Shown: positions 1-10,375, counted from the stretch's first letter. The stretch is 32,883 nt of DNA from Chrysophaeum taylorii (GCA_029834535.1 JAQMWT010000579.1:1-32883); one strand, 5' to 3'. The notes: generated from the letters alone by a model not told the origin. Numbers and translations: made by a program.

Positions 1-45
1 GGTATGGCGCAATGTTTGTAGTCTAAACCGAGAGGGCGGTGAGCG

Positions 46-2044
46 TCACCCAGTGCATTGTAGCCTGTGCGGTGTCTGGGCTTTAATCGGAATATGACAT
101 ATGACGTCATACAAAGCGATGGGAGCTGAATCAGACGTGATGGGACTGGCTAGTAGTGCCGGGAGCAGCATGTCGGGGGTGGCGCTCAGAGATGAGGGTG
201 GAACGCAGTCCACATCTATCTTGGTTGCCGTGTGTCGCGGTACTATGGGCGTAAACAACTGACATGAAGTAAGTGCTTGTGTCTCAAACGATAATGCGGT
301 TATAGTCGCATGGGAAGGTTGCATTTTGTCTCTGCTGCAGTCAAATGCTTTGGAGGAAACCAATGGAGAAACCACGAGCACATGAGTGGCGTCTGGTAGC
401 CAAAGTTCCTGTGGGAGTTGTTGAGGTGACTCCGAAGTAGGATTCCTTATTGGGTATGACTCAAGCGTTTCAATGAGTTCATGCTCGAGATCATAGTCGT
501 CCATTAGATGACTTGAGGTGGTCGCGAATGAGCGATACGTCGACCTGGTGTCAGGGGAGACTGAGGTGGTGCAGTGACCTGACTGGCTGAGGTCGCCGTG
601 CTGGTGAGATTCCAGCGGGTGCGTATAACTCTGCAGAGTGCTGACATTGGCTTGTGCCTGATCTGCAGTCGTGCAGGGAGGCGAGATCGTCTGTGCTAAT
701 ACGGATTGCAGCGACATGGAAGGGTCAGGTGCCTGGGGGGCTGAGAGGCGGCCTTTGTCTTCCAGAGGCGAAGGGGTCAAGCAAAGCTGTAGTCATCGTG
801 ATCGGATAGGCGCAATGAGCTTGTGCGCATGATCGTGGTGCGCTTACCTGTGTCTTCATGATGTACCTTTGTGTCCTGTGGTGGTGCTTCTGCGAGCGGG
901 ACATATCTTAAGGATTGGTCCATCGGATGGGGTGCATCAGATATGAATGAGACAGGAGCCAGTAGCAGTGCAAGGTCAGGTGACAGAACGTTTGCGTGGT
1001 CGAGTAAGTGAGCGTCGGACCTGAGCATCGTCTGCATAGTCTGGAACCGTGCTGTGCAGTTGGTTTGCGTTGTCTCGTCTGCTACATCAATGAGCTGGCT
1101 GGTGTAGCTGGCCGTTGTGGTCTTATCTTTCGTCTTGTCGTCCAATACTGCGAGATAGTACTGTTTACTATGTGCGAGACTTCAAGTAGCTGTTGAGCAG
1201 CTGTTGAGAGCCGAGTGCTCTCTTGTCTGGCAGTTTCTGTTGCTTTGGAGTTCCAGAGACATGATTGCGCAGCTTCAGACGTCTTGGCATTGGGGATTGC
1301 CATAAAGTAACTCGTAAGTTCAAAGTCGGACGTCGGAAAACGCATCGAAAGACCTGTGAGGTCACCAATTGAAATACGCCCTCGTAAGGCGTGCGCGACG
1401 TGGCGCGGGCGCGAGCGACTTATGTTGGTGAGCTGAAGGTCGTGAGATACGTTGCAGCGCGGAGTGTCGGTGGAAATGACGAGTGTCGTGGTGTTAGAGG
1501 CGGTGACGCGGAGAGCATCAAAGAGCGTGTCACGCACCAAGAGCGAAAGCGCGTGATGCGGGTGGTCCGAAGTCAGTGCCAAAAGGAGTGTGTCTCGCGG
1601 CTGACCTGCCTGCAAGGTAGGGCAGATGGGCACGTGAGCTGAGATCCCGTGGTGGAGAGTATCCGGCCTGAAATGCTTGGGGTCCAGTGCGGGAATTCGA
1701 AAAGAGGGGTCGCCGAAGGTGAGTGCAGTAGAATCAAGGGCGATGTAAGGGTCAGTCCTGCTGGGTGCATCCTCAGTAGCTGAGATGCTGGGACCAGAGC
1801 GGTGAGTATCGTAGTGACCAGGGTTGCCCTTAGGCGTGTAGAGCATTCGAAGGTGCGGACATGTGACATGCGTCCTCAAATGAGGAGTGACGTGCTGAGC
1901 GATAAGACGCTTTTGAGGGAGGCAACGTACGTGACTTGGGTGCATGTTTGTGGTGGAGCCGGCAGCTGGCGTGGAACGTTTGTCGTGCATTCCAGTGATG
2001 CGAAAATGCTTACAGAGTGGTTCAGTTGGAGCGAATCTGTGCAT
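46..2044 (-). pseudogene. Ser/Thr/Pro-rich ORF chain, function unknown
   Basis: Three minus-strand ORFs follow one another with short overlaps: 2044-1082 (320 aa), 1145-777 (122 aa) and 780-46 (244 aa). They are rich in Ser, Thr, Pro and His, with no catalytic motif, signal peptide or membrane segment that I can recognise. The overlaps (64 and 4 bp) and the shared strand and composition suggest one long coding sequence broken by small indels, continuing the ORF pair at 1876-4053. Introns at the joins are an alternative that I cannot test by eye. Because part of the upstream sequence is repeated elsewhere in the window, I infer that this belongs to a mobile element rather than a host gene. No homology is claimed. 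Confidence 0.35.
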
Positions 2045-4053
2045 AGTGCGCGGAGAATGTTTCCTGAGAGCGCAACGTCGATTTTCCGGAGGCAGCGCAA
2101 GCGTGTGGCGTCCAGAAGAGAGCTATGCAAGGGGACATACAGAACCGAAGTCGTCGCAATGGAATCGTGCATAGTTTGCGGCTGATCGGGTCGTGCAGAA
2201 CTCTCGAAATCTGTGTCTGTTACTGCAGCCATGGGGAAATCTTTCCTGAGGCTTGGTCGCGGTGAGACATAAGGATCGGCAGTCAAAAGGAGTGCGTCCT
2301 CTGAATGAGAGTTGGGGGGCGGGTGATCAGGTGTTGCGACTGGTGTTCGTGCGAAGACATCCATCAAATCGTTACATGGTGGTCGCAGATGGGTCCATGC
2401 AACCTGCTGAGCAGTGTCATCCAGTGCATCCGACCGAGAAGGTGGATGGTGGGTGCAGCAGCAAGCGCCGGTGAGCGGCAGTGCGCGCCTGTCTTCGAGG
2501 AGGGGATGCGGCGAGGCGGAACCAGCTTCGAAGTGATCGGGAGCTGCTGGTCGAGAGATATCGAACAAGGCGGGAGTGCCTAGTGAATCTGAGCTGATAC
2601 CTGCAGGTGCGGCGAGTGCCTGCGAGTATGGTGACCGTGGGACCGTTGGCAGCGTGTCTTGTCCTTGTGGATTCGGCATTGCGGGGTCATTGGTGGTGCT
2701 TGGATCAGGCGGCTGATCTGGAATGGTCGAGGAGACCATCTTCGAGACTAGTGAAGTGGGTCTTGTTTCTTCGCTATATGCATCATACCAGGGGACTGAA
2801 TCAGAGGGGATGTTGTCAGTGGCCTGCGGCTCTTGTGCCCGGTGCATGGAATGCGGCGGAGCTTTAGATTCTTGGGTGTGGTTGCCATAGTCGATGTAGG
2901 CATAATACTCGGGAACATCTCGAGGTGTCTTGGTCTTTGACTTGTCGAATGTGGGAACGAGATGGCTTGGTGTTTCTTCGACAAGATTGCTTCCTGGGCC
3001 GTTGTGCCCGAAGAGAGAAGAAGCCCTTATGCATGTCTTGGCAGCACGATGGTGAGCATGACCATCTGGCAAAGAGCTGTCTTTTGATAGTTCGGAGCTT
3101 GTCGACTCTTGATGTGGGATGGTCTTGATTATTGGTGGGACTTTGCACGTGGAGATCGTCGCTGGTTGTAGGGGTACGGTCGCCGGTGTTGAGTGTACGC
3201 CCCCGCAACTCGGACGCGGGGATGTGGTCGAGTTGGAATGAACCAGGTTGCTGATAAGGCGAGCGGGTGCAAAGGGGTTCAGGGGGTGCCAAAGAGGCGA
3301 AGAGTGAGTGGGTAGAGGAGGAGGGGCCAGAGATGGCGGGGGGTTGAGAACAGAGAGACGGAGTGGGTGGTGAACCTGGAGAACCAGGTCCGGGGCATCC
3401 GTGGAGGTGGTGATGATACTCGGGGAGAATCGGGGGAGAGACATTGGAGGTTGGTTCGGAAGGGGATGAGGGTTGGTTATGGATGGGGAAAGGAGGTAAA
3501 AGATGCGATGCAGCATCTTGGGTGGGGTGGGTGGCGTCCAAGGAGGTGAGAATCGTTTGGAGGACGGCGTTGGTTTCAAGGTGGGAGCTGCGGATGTCAG
3601 CGTGGGCAGTTTCGAGTGCCTTGAGCTGGGTATGGGTGAGATGGAGTTCGGCTTGGGAGGAGACCAGTTCGTCGGCTTGGATGGCGAGCTGGGCAGTGGC
3701 GAAAGCCAGGGCGGCGTCGGTGGTGGTGAGTTTGTTGGCTGTGGAGGACAAAGCGTCATCCTTGCGAATGAGCATGGCCTTGGTTGCGGCCAATTCGGCG
3801 GTTTGGGAGCGGAATGCAGCCGTAGTGGCGGCCAACTCGCGTTGGAGCTCAGACGGAGGTGCATTGGAATTTTGAGAAAGGAGGTGGAGTGTTGCTTGAA
3901 TGGGGACGGAGGAATGGTCGTAGTCGTGGAATGCATATTCACGCGGGTGGAGGTGCAAATCGGAGGAACAGCGACTTTCGAAAGGTGATGAAGGTCTGTC
4001 AGGAGGGTGCGATGGTTGGGCGGCAGGATCTTGAGCCGCGGAAGGAGCTATAG
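1876..4053 (-). pseudogene. Coiled-coil, Pro/Ser-rich protein, frameshifted
   Basis: The upstream half reads in one frame (from about 4053 to 3440). It has a roughly 100-residue alanine-, leucine- and glutamate-rich stretch that looks like a coiled coil, with repeats such as TAELAATKA and LKALETAHADI. The downstream half continues plausibly only in another frame, down to a stop at 1876, and is Pro/Ser-rich with scattered D, E, K and Y. The switch falls near 3430-3445, where this copy has one C more than the related copy at 21732-22484. A coiled coil followed by a Pro/Ser-rich region would suit a gag-like or ORF1-type protein of a retroelement, but that is inference. The sequence upstream of 4060 is replaced by Ty3 element 1 on the other strand. 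Confidence 0.4.
3069..3820 (-). repeat. Dispersed repeat, copy A (coiled-coil segment)
   Basis: About 750 bp on the minus strand match 21732-22484 on the plus strand closely over the whole length, including the coiled-coil and Pro-rich coding region. Homology starts at a GCTGC(A/G)TTCCGCTCC motif and stops just after an AAAGACAGCTCTTTG motif. The flanks differ, so only an internal segment of the parent sequence is shared. Confidence 0.8.
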
Positions 4054-4062
4054 TAGAAATGG

Positions 4063-4740
4063 AAGTTGAAACACTTGGCGTCCGTCGTGCCACCAGACAC
4101 GATGACCTTATTAGTACTCGATCTGCACAACTCTGTGACCAAGGACTTTCACTTGAGCGGCGAAGCTTTGCCGTCGGCGTTGAGTCCTGCAGACCGACCG
4201 TTTGATTATTATTTGCAAATTGATGCAACCACCCTTCGTCACGTACAAGTTCCGCCGTTAAACACGCGCACACGTGTCGTAAGATGGGTATCGACTGATG
4301 ATCTCCAAGATCGCACCAAATGGAAACCTCCCGAGGTACCGTCGATTCCGCCTGCAACAGATGAGGCGGGGACGTCTCATGCTTCTTCTGCTGCCCCCCC
4401 CCCCGACAACCAAATTTGGACGTTCCGCCAGATCATGAGCGAGATCGGGAACCGAAGATTAAGAGCGAGCCGAGTGTTCGTGTCAAAGGCGAGAGGATCA
4501 ACAAACGCCACCCGGAAGTGAGACTAAAATATGAGAAAAAGTTTGACGTGCCGTGAAAAGATGCGCCGCGCGATGCTGAGGGCGCACCGCTACCGCAAAC
4601 TCCTGAGCATGTCAAGGATAACGAAGCAATGAAAGTTCAAATTCACACGAAGGAAGAAGTTGACAAGGTTGTTCAGGAGCTGGGGATTCCTGACAATCCT
4701 CACTTAGATGATGAGGCGAAACTCATGCTCCGTCACTGTG
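4063..4740 (+). pseudogene. Methyltransferase motif X stub, pol linker and start of RT
   Basis: The first readable residues, KHLASVVPP, match KHIAAVIPP of element 2, which there ends the cytosine methyltransferase domain (motif X). A linker follows, sharing VLDLHN with VLDAHN and DLQDRTKWKPP with DLQDKAKWQPP of element 2. Next come a Lys-rich stretch, a KKFDVP motif (ERFDVP in element 2) and KEEVDKVVQELGIP leading into the reverse transcriptase. The frame is lost at the poly-C run 4394-4404. A TGA at 4554-4556 replaces the Trp codon of element 2. There is no start codon or LTR upstream, so this is an internal fragment and not a separate gene. Confidence 0.75.
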
Positions 4741-6868
4741 CAATATTCTTGGGCCTTTTTCGACCCGATTATGAGACCTGTGGACTCGCCTCCTGTGTCT
4801 CTACGATTCAAAGACGCGAATCCGCGACCGATTAAGATGACGCCCTACCGATTGACGCCTGCGAAGCTCGATTGTCTACGCAAGCAGATCAGCGAGTGGT
4901 GCCGGGATGGAGTCATTCGTCCGGCCAACTCACCTTGGAGCTTTCCTGTGTTGATGCTCCCAAAGAAAGGAGCTGAGATTGGAACGTCGAACGCGTTCCG
5001 CGCTGCAGTTGACTTACGTCGGCTCAACGATCAATTGGTCAATGACAGTTGGCCGAACATTCGACAAGATGATGCTTTAGCTTTTCTCGCTATGCGACGA
5101 TGGCGGACATGCATTGATATTAGATGGGGATACCACAACCTTCGTCTGGATCCGGCAGCGCAAGACGCTGTCACGATGGTTAGCCCACTTGGCGCTCATA
5201 GTTTCTTGCGATTACCTCTAGGTGTAAAGACGGCCGGAGCTCTTTTCTGCAAGCAAATGGCGAGCGACGTTTCGAAATGGATGTATCGAGACTTGGTTGC
5301 GTTTGTTGACGATATTATGATGGGATCCGACGATCTTCATCGACATTTACAAGTTTCGATCGAAGTGATGTGTCATTTGGCACAGAGAGGGTACAGCGGT
5401 CGAACCGCAAAGTTCCACCTTCTCAAGGATGATATAGAATTTCTGGGACACATTTCGACCCCAGAAGGTTTGAAGCCGAATCCGAAGACGCTGGAAGCAC
5501 TGCAGAATATGCCGATTCCAGGTACTTTACCGAATACTTCCCCGAAGATCCAGATACGCTCTTTCATCGGCATGAGCAACTACTGCCGGCGATATGTGAA
5601 GGGCTACTCGAAGATCGTGGAACCGCCGAGACGATTATGCCTCGAAGGTGTAAAGTTCGAGTGGACGCCCGAGTGTCAGAAAGCTTGGGATACGATTATT
5701 GAAGCTTTGGTTGATTCCCGTGGAGTCTACCACGCCGATTATGATCTGCCTTTTCAGATCCGATCCGATGCTTCCAAGGATGGACTTGGAGCATATCTCT
5801 TCCAAATTGTCGAAGTCAAGGACGATGTCGGAAGAGTGACTCGAGAAGAACGAGTGATTGAATACTGGAGCCGAGCTGTGCCGAAGGAGATGCGCAATTA
5901 TGAGCCCCGTCGGTTAGAGCTGCTGGCAGTTATACTTTCACTAGAGCACTTTCGAGCCTACATCGAAGGGCACCGAACTGTTTTGGAGACCGATCACCGA
6001 AACTTGATGTTTTTACGTAAGGCGACGCACTCGTCTGGACAGCTTGCTCGTTGGGCGATGCGCCTCGCCAATTTTGACCCTGAACTTGGGTACAAGCCGG
6101 GAAAGTCACCGGGAATGAGTATCCCTGACTGTCTCGCCCGCAATCCGATAGATCATGTCATCGAGACTGACGAGTTTGGAGAACCTTTGAACCACGCTTA
6201 TTTGGTGTTCCAAGAGCTTCCCCGACCTGTTGATGACCGAGAAATTCCCGCTTCCGGCTGCCACTTCACAATGTCGTTTGTTACGACCGAACTGCCGGAA
6301 GACGAAGATGAAGACCCAGAAAAGGATCCGATAAAATTGGCTACGTCTCACGCTACGAGACAACGTCGGAAGAACCGTGCGCGCGATGAGCCACAGGTCT
6401 TAAAGGACGCAGCCGCTTACAAAGACTATATCGATAAGATACCCGATAATATGACGCTCGCTGGGATCGCACGTGACCAAGAACCTGATGCTACTTGCGA
6501 GGATATTCGCTACCGAATGGCCCAAGGTCAGACGCCGCGACGTTCCCGAGCGAACGAACGATGCGAAGTCGTTACAGACGTTCTTTGCCGCATTTCTGCT
6601 GATTTGCACCCGATGATTGTTGTACCTGCTACGTTGCGCAAGCGCATTATTCGACTCTACCATGATACTCCGGTTAACGGTGGTCATATGGGACGTCACA
6701 GTACTGTCCAGGCTATCCAAGAACGATTTTGGTGTCCCCACATGTCGAACGAAGTTGGTGTCTTCATTGCTGAATGTTTAGTTTGCCAGAAAGCTCGTAC
6801 GCCTGAGCCGAAACGAGCTGGACTATTGCAACAGCCCGTATACGATGGTGATGGCGCTGTTCTCTGCA
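4741..6868 (+). pseudogene. pol: Ty3/Gypsy pol: reverse transcriptase, RNase H, integrase zinc domain
   Basis: A polyprotein segment that copies element RNA into DNA inside virus-like particles. The frame runs open from 4708 to 6930. Seen in order: the RT fingers (PYRLTPAKLDCLRKQI), a D-containing TCIDIRWGYHNLRL motif, the LPLGVKTAGALF region, and the catalytic FVDDIMMG at 5302-5325, the Ty3-type form of YxDD. RNase H has RSDASKDGLGAYLFQ, the ELLAVILSLEHF glutamate and the LETDHRNLMFL aspartate. Next comes an HHCC zinc domain (GGHMGRHS, ECLVCQ). The frame is lost upstream near 4740, relative to element 2, and downstream where one extra A precedes the integrase Met-Asp at 6869. Product inactive unless recoded. 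Confidence 0.92.
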
Positions 6869-7591
6869 ATGGATTTATTTGGACCCTTGCCCAGCATTGG
6901 CCCCGAGACGTATCTTCTAGTATTTTTTGATCCGTTCTCGCATTTCTTGATTCTGGATGTTTTGAACGATAAGACTGCTGAGTCCGTCCTCGAGTCTTTT
7001 GTCATTAACATCCTCCTCAGGGGCTACTTGCCCCAGATGATTCGTACCGACAACGGTAAAGAGTTTGTGAACAAGTTGATGCGCGAGTTTTGCCATTTCT
7101 TCAACACACGATACCAAACTACGATTCCTTATCATGCCCAGTCGAACCCGGCTGAGCGTGTTAACCGATTTATCAAGGCCTTCCTCCGTGCTTGCCTTCA
7201 GGGCCGGAACATAACGGATTGGCCCGACTTTGCTCATTATATTGCGTTTTGTTATAACCGCAAGTTTTTTCCAGGCACGCAGATTTCTCCCTTTATGCTG
7301 CGCCTGAACCGTCAGCCGATGCTGCCTACTGACTACACGCTTATGGATTTTGATACGCGAATGTTGCCCAAGACGCGCTCTGATGCAGTCGCCGACACTC
7401 GTGAACGATCGAAGTATTATACGAAGATCGTCCGCGAGGCTCGTGATAAAGCTTTGAAGAAACAACGATTGGCCTACAATGCCGATCATGTGGATGTTGA
7501 ATACAAGGAAGGGTCGCACGTTTTGCTCTACATTCCTTTCCTTCAGAACAAACTTCGACCGGAATGGCGCGGACCGTTTATTATCAAGGAA
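6869..7591 (+). pseudogene. pol: Ty3/Gypsy integrase catalytic core, interrupted
   Basis: The DDE integrase core joins element cDNA to host DNA. Three acidic motifs are visible in frame: MDLFGPLP (first Asp, right after the frameshift), RTDNGKEFV (second Asp) and SNPAERVNRF (Glu). A PFMLRLNRQPMLPTDYTL stretch and RPEWRGPFIIKE follow, matching element 2. The coding sequence ends at GAA 7589-7591, where the Helitron unit is inserted. It resumes at CGC 8658-8660, and the two halves are in the same frame when the unit is ignored. Reading into the unit gives only about ten foreign residues before a stop. Confidence 0.92.
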
Positions 7592-8657
7592 CAAGTGCAG
7601 GCCAGTAAGTTCACCTATCTCTAACCCCAGTAAGTTCACCTAATCCCGTTAAGTTCACCTAGTCCCAATCTCTAACCCCAGTAAATTCGGTGTAAGCCCA
7701 ATCTCTAACCCCAGTAAGTTCGGCGTAAACCCACTCGTGCTCACACCCACTCCTTCGAGCTCGTCGCTCTCACCCCCGCCAATCTAAGCTGCTTTGATCC
7801 GCACACGCCGCTAAGCTTTGAGTTTACTCTAAAAGCCCCAGTAAGTTCACACTTGGTCTCAGTAAGTTCTCCTGGTCACTAAGTTCACCTAGTCCCAATC
7901 TCTAACCCCAGTAAGTTCACCTGGTTCCAGTAAGTTCACCTGGTCCCAGTAAGTTAACCTACAGTGCGCGTGTAGACGCCGGGAGGGGGCTTATCGGTAT
8001 TGCGCAGCACGCGTGGAGTAGGGTGGAGTCGTCGACCAAGAAGAGCATATTCTCGGGGTTGCCGATCGACAGAGAGCCACGTAGAGCTGGACGTGGCAGA
8101 AGACGGGCTTGGGCAAGAGGACGCCGACCTCGCGGGGCGTCTGGCCCTGGCTCTTGGTGATCGTTTGGCGTCGGCGGGCCTTAAGGGATACAGGTTGGAG
8201 GAGCCTCGGTGACACGACACGATCAATCATGTACCTGGTACCGTTGCAGTGGCCGTGCGACGGGTCGAGGTTGCGAAGACTTTAAGCTCGCGATCAAAGT
8301 CAGCATGCCGTTGGTTGTCAGGGAGTCGAAAACTCGACTGTAAAGAGCGAGGCGTCGGCTTCCGACCCAACCTAGTCTGCCGAAAGAAACTCCGACGCCT
8401 CGTCTCCGGGAAAAAAAGGCCTCGGTCATGCGCGCGTTGTCAGCATCGACAACATCGTTTCGACGGGGCGTGAGAATGGCGCGCTGAAAGAGCCGCCACG
8501 GGTCGTGGAAACAGTCTGCGAGGTCGCCGTAGACGGCTTGGAGGATCAATGGCTGGCTCGCGCGCCTACCTGATCCTTACCCTAAATCGAGGGACAGACA
8601 AACAAACAAACAAACAAACAAACAAACAAACAAACATCTGTCGATTAGTAGTTAGGA
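7592..8657 (-). mobile_element. Helitron-derived unit A, nested in integrase of element 1
   Basis: A 1066-bp unit of the same family as the array at 11222-17442. On the plus strand it starts CAAGTGCAGGCC and ends TAGTAGTTAGGA. In coding orientation it therefore starts with TC, as Helitrons do, and ends CACTTG before a T. Its minus strand carries the C-terminal end of a PIF1-type helicase: RLFQRAILTPRRNDVVDA, then KSQGQT and QLYVALCR, in shifted frames. Near 8595-8635 is an (AAAC)n microsatellite, the purest in the family. The low-coordinate side, 7604-7960, holds repeated AGTAAGTTCACCTGG-like subrepeats. No flanking duplication is needed to restore the integrase frame exactly, which agrees with Helitron insertion. 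Confidence 0.8.
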
Positions 8658-9230
8658 CGCCTTTTCCCGGTCACCTATAGGATTGAGTCTCTCGACTCTC
8701 CGCCCGAAGAACGACGTGTTCACGTCAGTCAGATCACGCCTGTGATGGTACCTACGATCGTTGATCAAACCATATGCAAACCCGACGAAACCTTCCGTGA
8801 TGATTATCAGCACGGGAAGTTTGTTGTTTTCCGGATTCCTGACCGGAAGGGCTCTGATTGGCGCAAGAAGATTTATGTTGCCGAAGTTTACGAGCCTTAC
8901 GATTACCAGAATGATCGTGTTGCTCTACATGTCTATTCCGATTTGAGTCCGAACGATGATGTCGCTTATTTCAAGCCGACCTCTCACCTTTCGCACCGCA
9001 AACTCAAGCCCGAGTTCAAGGACGTTGAAGGTCGCAGTTTCACCGACAAGTCCAGAATCTCATCCAACACAACTCCTTGAGTCCCGGATTTCGCTCCGCA
9101 CGAGATTGATGTGTTGATCCCCAAGTTTACTTTACGCAGTGGTCGAGTTCCTGAACCGATCATCACCCGCGTTTACAACAAGATTCGTTCACGAGATGCT
9201 CGTAAGGCGAAGCCGCGCTCCTCGCGCTAG
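8658..9230 (+). pseudogene. pol: Integrase C-terminus and conserved C-terminal domain of element 1
   Basis: Coding resumes at 8658 with RLFPVTYRIESL, matching RLSPVSYKIRSV of element 2, then EERRVHVSQITPV. A domain of about 60 residues follows, HGKFVVFRIP..DWRKKIYVAEVYE..DRVALHVYSDL, conserved in element 2. It is unlike the catalytic core and may be a chromatin- or DNA-binding module of the kind many Gypsy integrases carry; this is inference. TGA at 9078-9080 replaces a Cys codon of element 2. The same frame then stays open (DFAPHEIDVLIPKFTL) to TAG 9228-9230, the natural end of pol. Confidence 0.85.
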
Positions 9231-9260
9231 CAGCTCGCTGGGGCAGCTCGAATTCTTACC

Positions 9261-9267
9261 AGGGGAG
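9261..9267 (+). other. Polypurine tract, element 1
   Basis: AGGGGAG lies 31 bp after the pol stop and is followed by TCCTGTGGCGG. Element 2 has the same 18-bp block (AGGGGAGTCCTGTGGCGG) after its own pol stop, although the sequences on both sides differ. That conservation fits the plus-strand primer and the start of the 3' LTR. Confidence 0.7.
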
Positions 9268-9560
9268 TCCTGTGGCGGCAACTCTCGCCTCCTAAGGCTT
9301 ACCCCTCTTCTAGACCCCCCCCCCCCTATCAGGGGCACCCTACTCCGTTCTGATGATGTCAGTTTTCTCTATGACATCATCTTCCCTGATTTCTGTGATT
9401 CAAGTGTTCTTAATCATAAAGCAACAGCCGATCCTCAAGTTGTGAGGACCAGGCACGGAAGTTGTTTGTGGTTGTGTGGCGAGAGAACGGTCATCCTCGT
9501 CCAGTGACTCCATCAAGGGCGCGGACGCGAGCGGCGAGCCAGGATTCGAAGGCACGCCAG
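9268..9560 (+). repeat. Probable 3' LTR remnant of element 1
   Basis: The LTR is expected to begin directly after the polypurine tract, at 9268 or at TG 9271. There is no second LTR in the window to compare with, since element 1 is 5'-truncated, so the right end is arbitrary. It contains a 12-C run at about 9315-9326 and a perfect hairpin at 9352-9381. Only the first 11 bp are clearly shared with the LTR of element 2. Confidence 0.4.
9352..9381. other. Perfect 10-bp inverted repeat in LTR remnant
   Basis: GATGATGTCA and TGACATCATC are exact reverse complements separated by 10 nt. This could be a hairpin, or a paired site for a bZIP-like factor since the TGACATCA half resembles CRE/AP-1-type sites. 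Role unknown. Confidence 0.5.
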
Positions 9561-10375
9561 GTAGGCCTAAATTCTCCTAACGCCACAGCCAACGCATTGG
9601 GCCGGGCGCGCTGTGCCCTCACCGCCCTCACCCATGTCGCCGCCTCGGGGAGCCCCACGCAGGCCGCCCGATCCCAGCAGGACGTAACCCTTCGTCGCAC
9701 ATACGTCCGGCGGAGCATGCGTACGACCTACGGGCGGGGACCGTCCTCTCTTCGCCTGCCCCACGACTCGGCGATGGCCCCGACTAGGGCCCGCATACCT
9801 ATCTACGCCCGTCAGGCACATCCCTCCTACCCCACAAAACCACACACACCCTTCATGCACCACCACCCCCCCCTCTTGGCAGTCGACCTTTAAAGACAAA
9901 CAACAGTCGACCTTTAAAGACAGACGAGTTGAGAGGCGCAGACTTTATTCTTTTCCCAGTACCCATACGTCTGCTTTTTTTGATATACATGTCTTTTTTA
10001 TGATATGTAGAGCTCTACGGACGTAGACTCTAGATTTGGTGTGTCGAGCCACGGGGCAGTACTCCGTGGTGGAGCTATATGTATGCGTACGACGTAGTCT
10101 ATACATGCACGTTGCCCGCATTCCCTCGCATCGCCTCACTCGGAAAATGCTCACCTCCCGGTGCGCCTCCAAACGTCCTCGCAGGTCCCCACATCTCACA
10201 TACGGCCGTGGTCTCAACAAGGCACTCCGAGTTCAATATACTCACAAACCCCTGCCCCTCCCTCGCTCAGACCGGTGAGAACTGGAGACAACAATTCAAC
10301 TCGTCCTCAATCCCCCACTCTACCCACCCCGTCTCATCGCCCAGTGACCCTTATCCCACCCGCCATGGCTGGTCA
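9561..10375. other. No gene recognised; short direct repeat
   Basis: No ORF here has recognisable motifs; the open frames are short and of odd composition. A 19-bp sequence (CAGTCGACCTTTAAAGACA) occurs twice, at 9880-9898 and 9904-9922. The rest is pyrimidine-rich, unassigned sequence, possibly LTR or an old element. Confidence 0.5.

Larger units (their letters stand above)
4060..9400 (+). mobile_element. Ty3/Gypsy element 1, 5'-truncated, with nested Helitron unit
   Basis: Plus-strand pol of a Ty3/Gypsy-type (Metaviridae-like) retrotransposon: reverse transcriptase, RNase H, then integrase. Order and motifs match element 2 at 23345-32883 throughout, but the copies are clearly diverged. Homology starts abruptly near 4060, inside the last motif of the methyltransferase domain of element 2, so gag, protease and most of the methyltransferase are missing. 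Damage seen: a frameshift at the 11-C run 4394-4404, TGA at 4554-4556, a frameshift near 4740, an extra A at about 6868, a 1066-bp Helitron unit at 7592-8657 and TGA at 9078-9080. The 3' LTR starts near 9268; its end is not defined. Confidence 0.9.

Noticed and set aside
7592..8657. Unit as a cut-and-paste DNA transposon with 3-bp GGA duplication
   Set aside because: No terminal inverted repeats are seen, the unit carries Helitron helicase remnants, and the integrase frame is restored only if no duplication is assumed. Kept as an alternative in the findings.
9462..9893. 143-codon plus-strand ORF as a gene
   Set aside because: Its composition is Arg/Pro/Thr-rich without motif or context; probably non-coding LTR-flank sequence.
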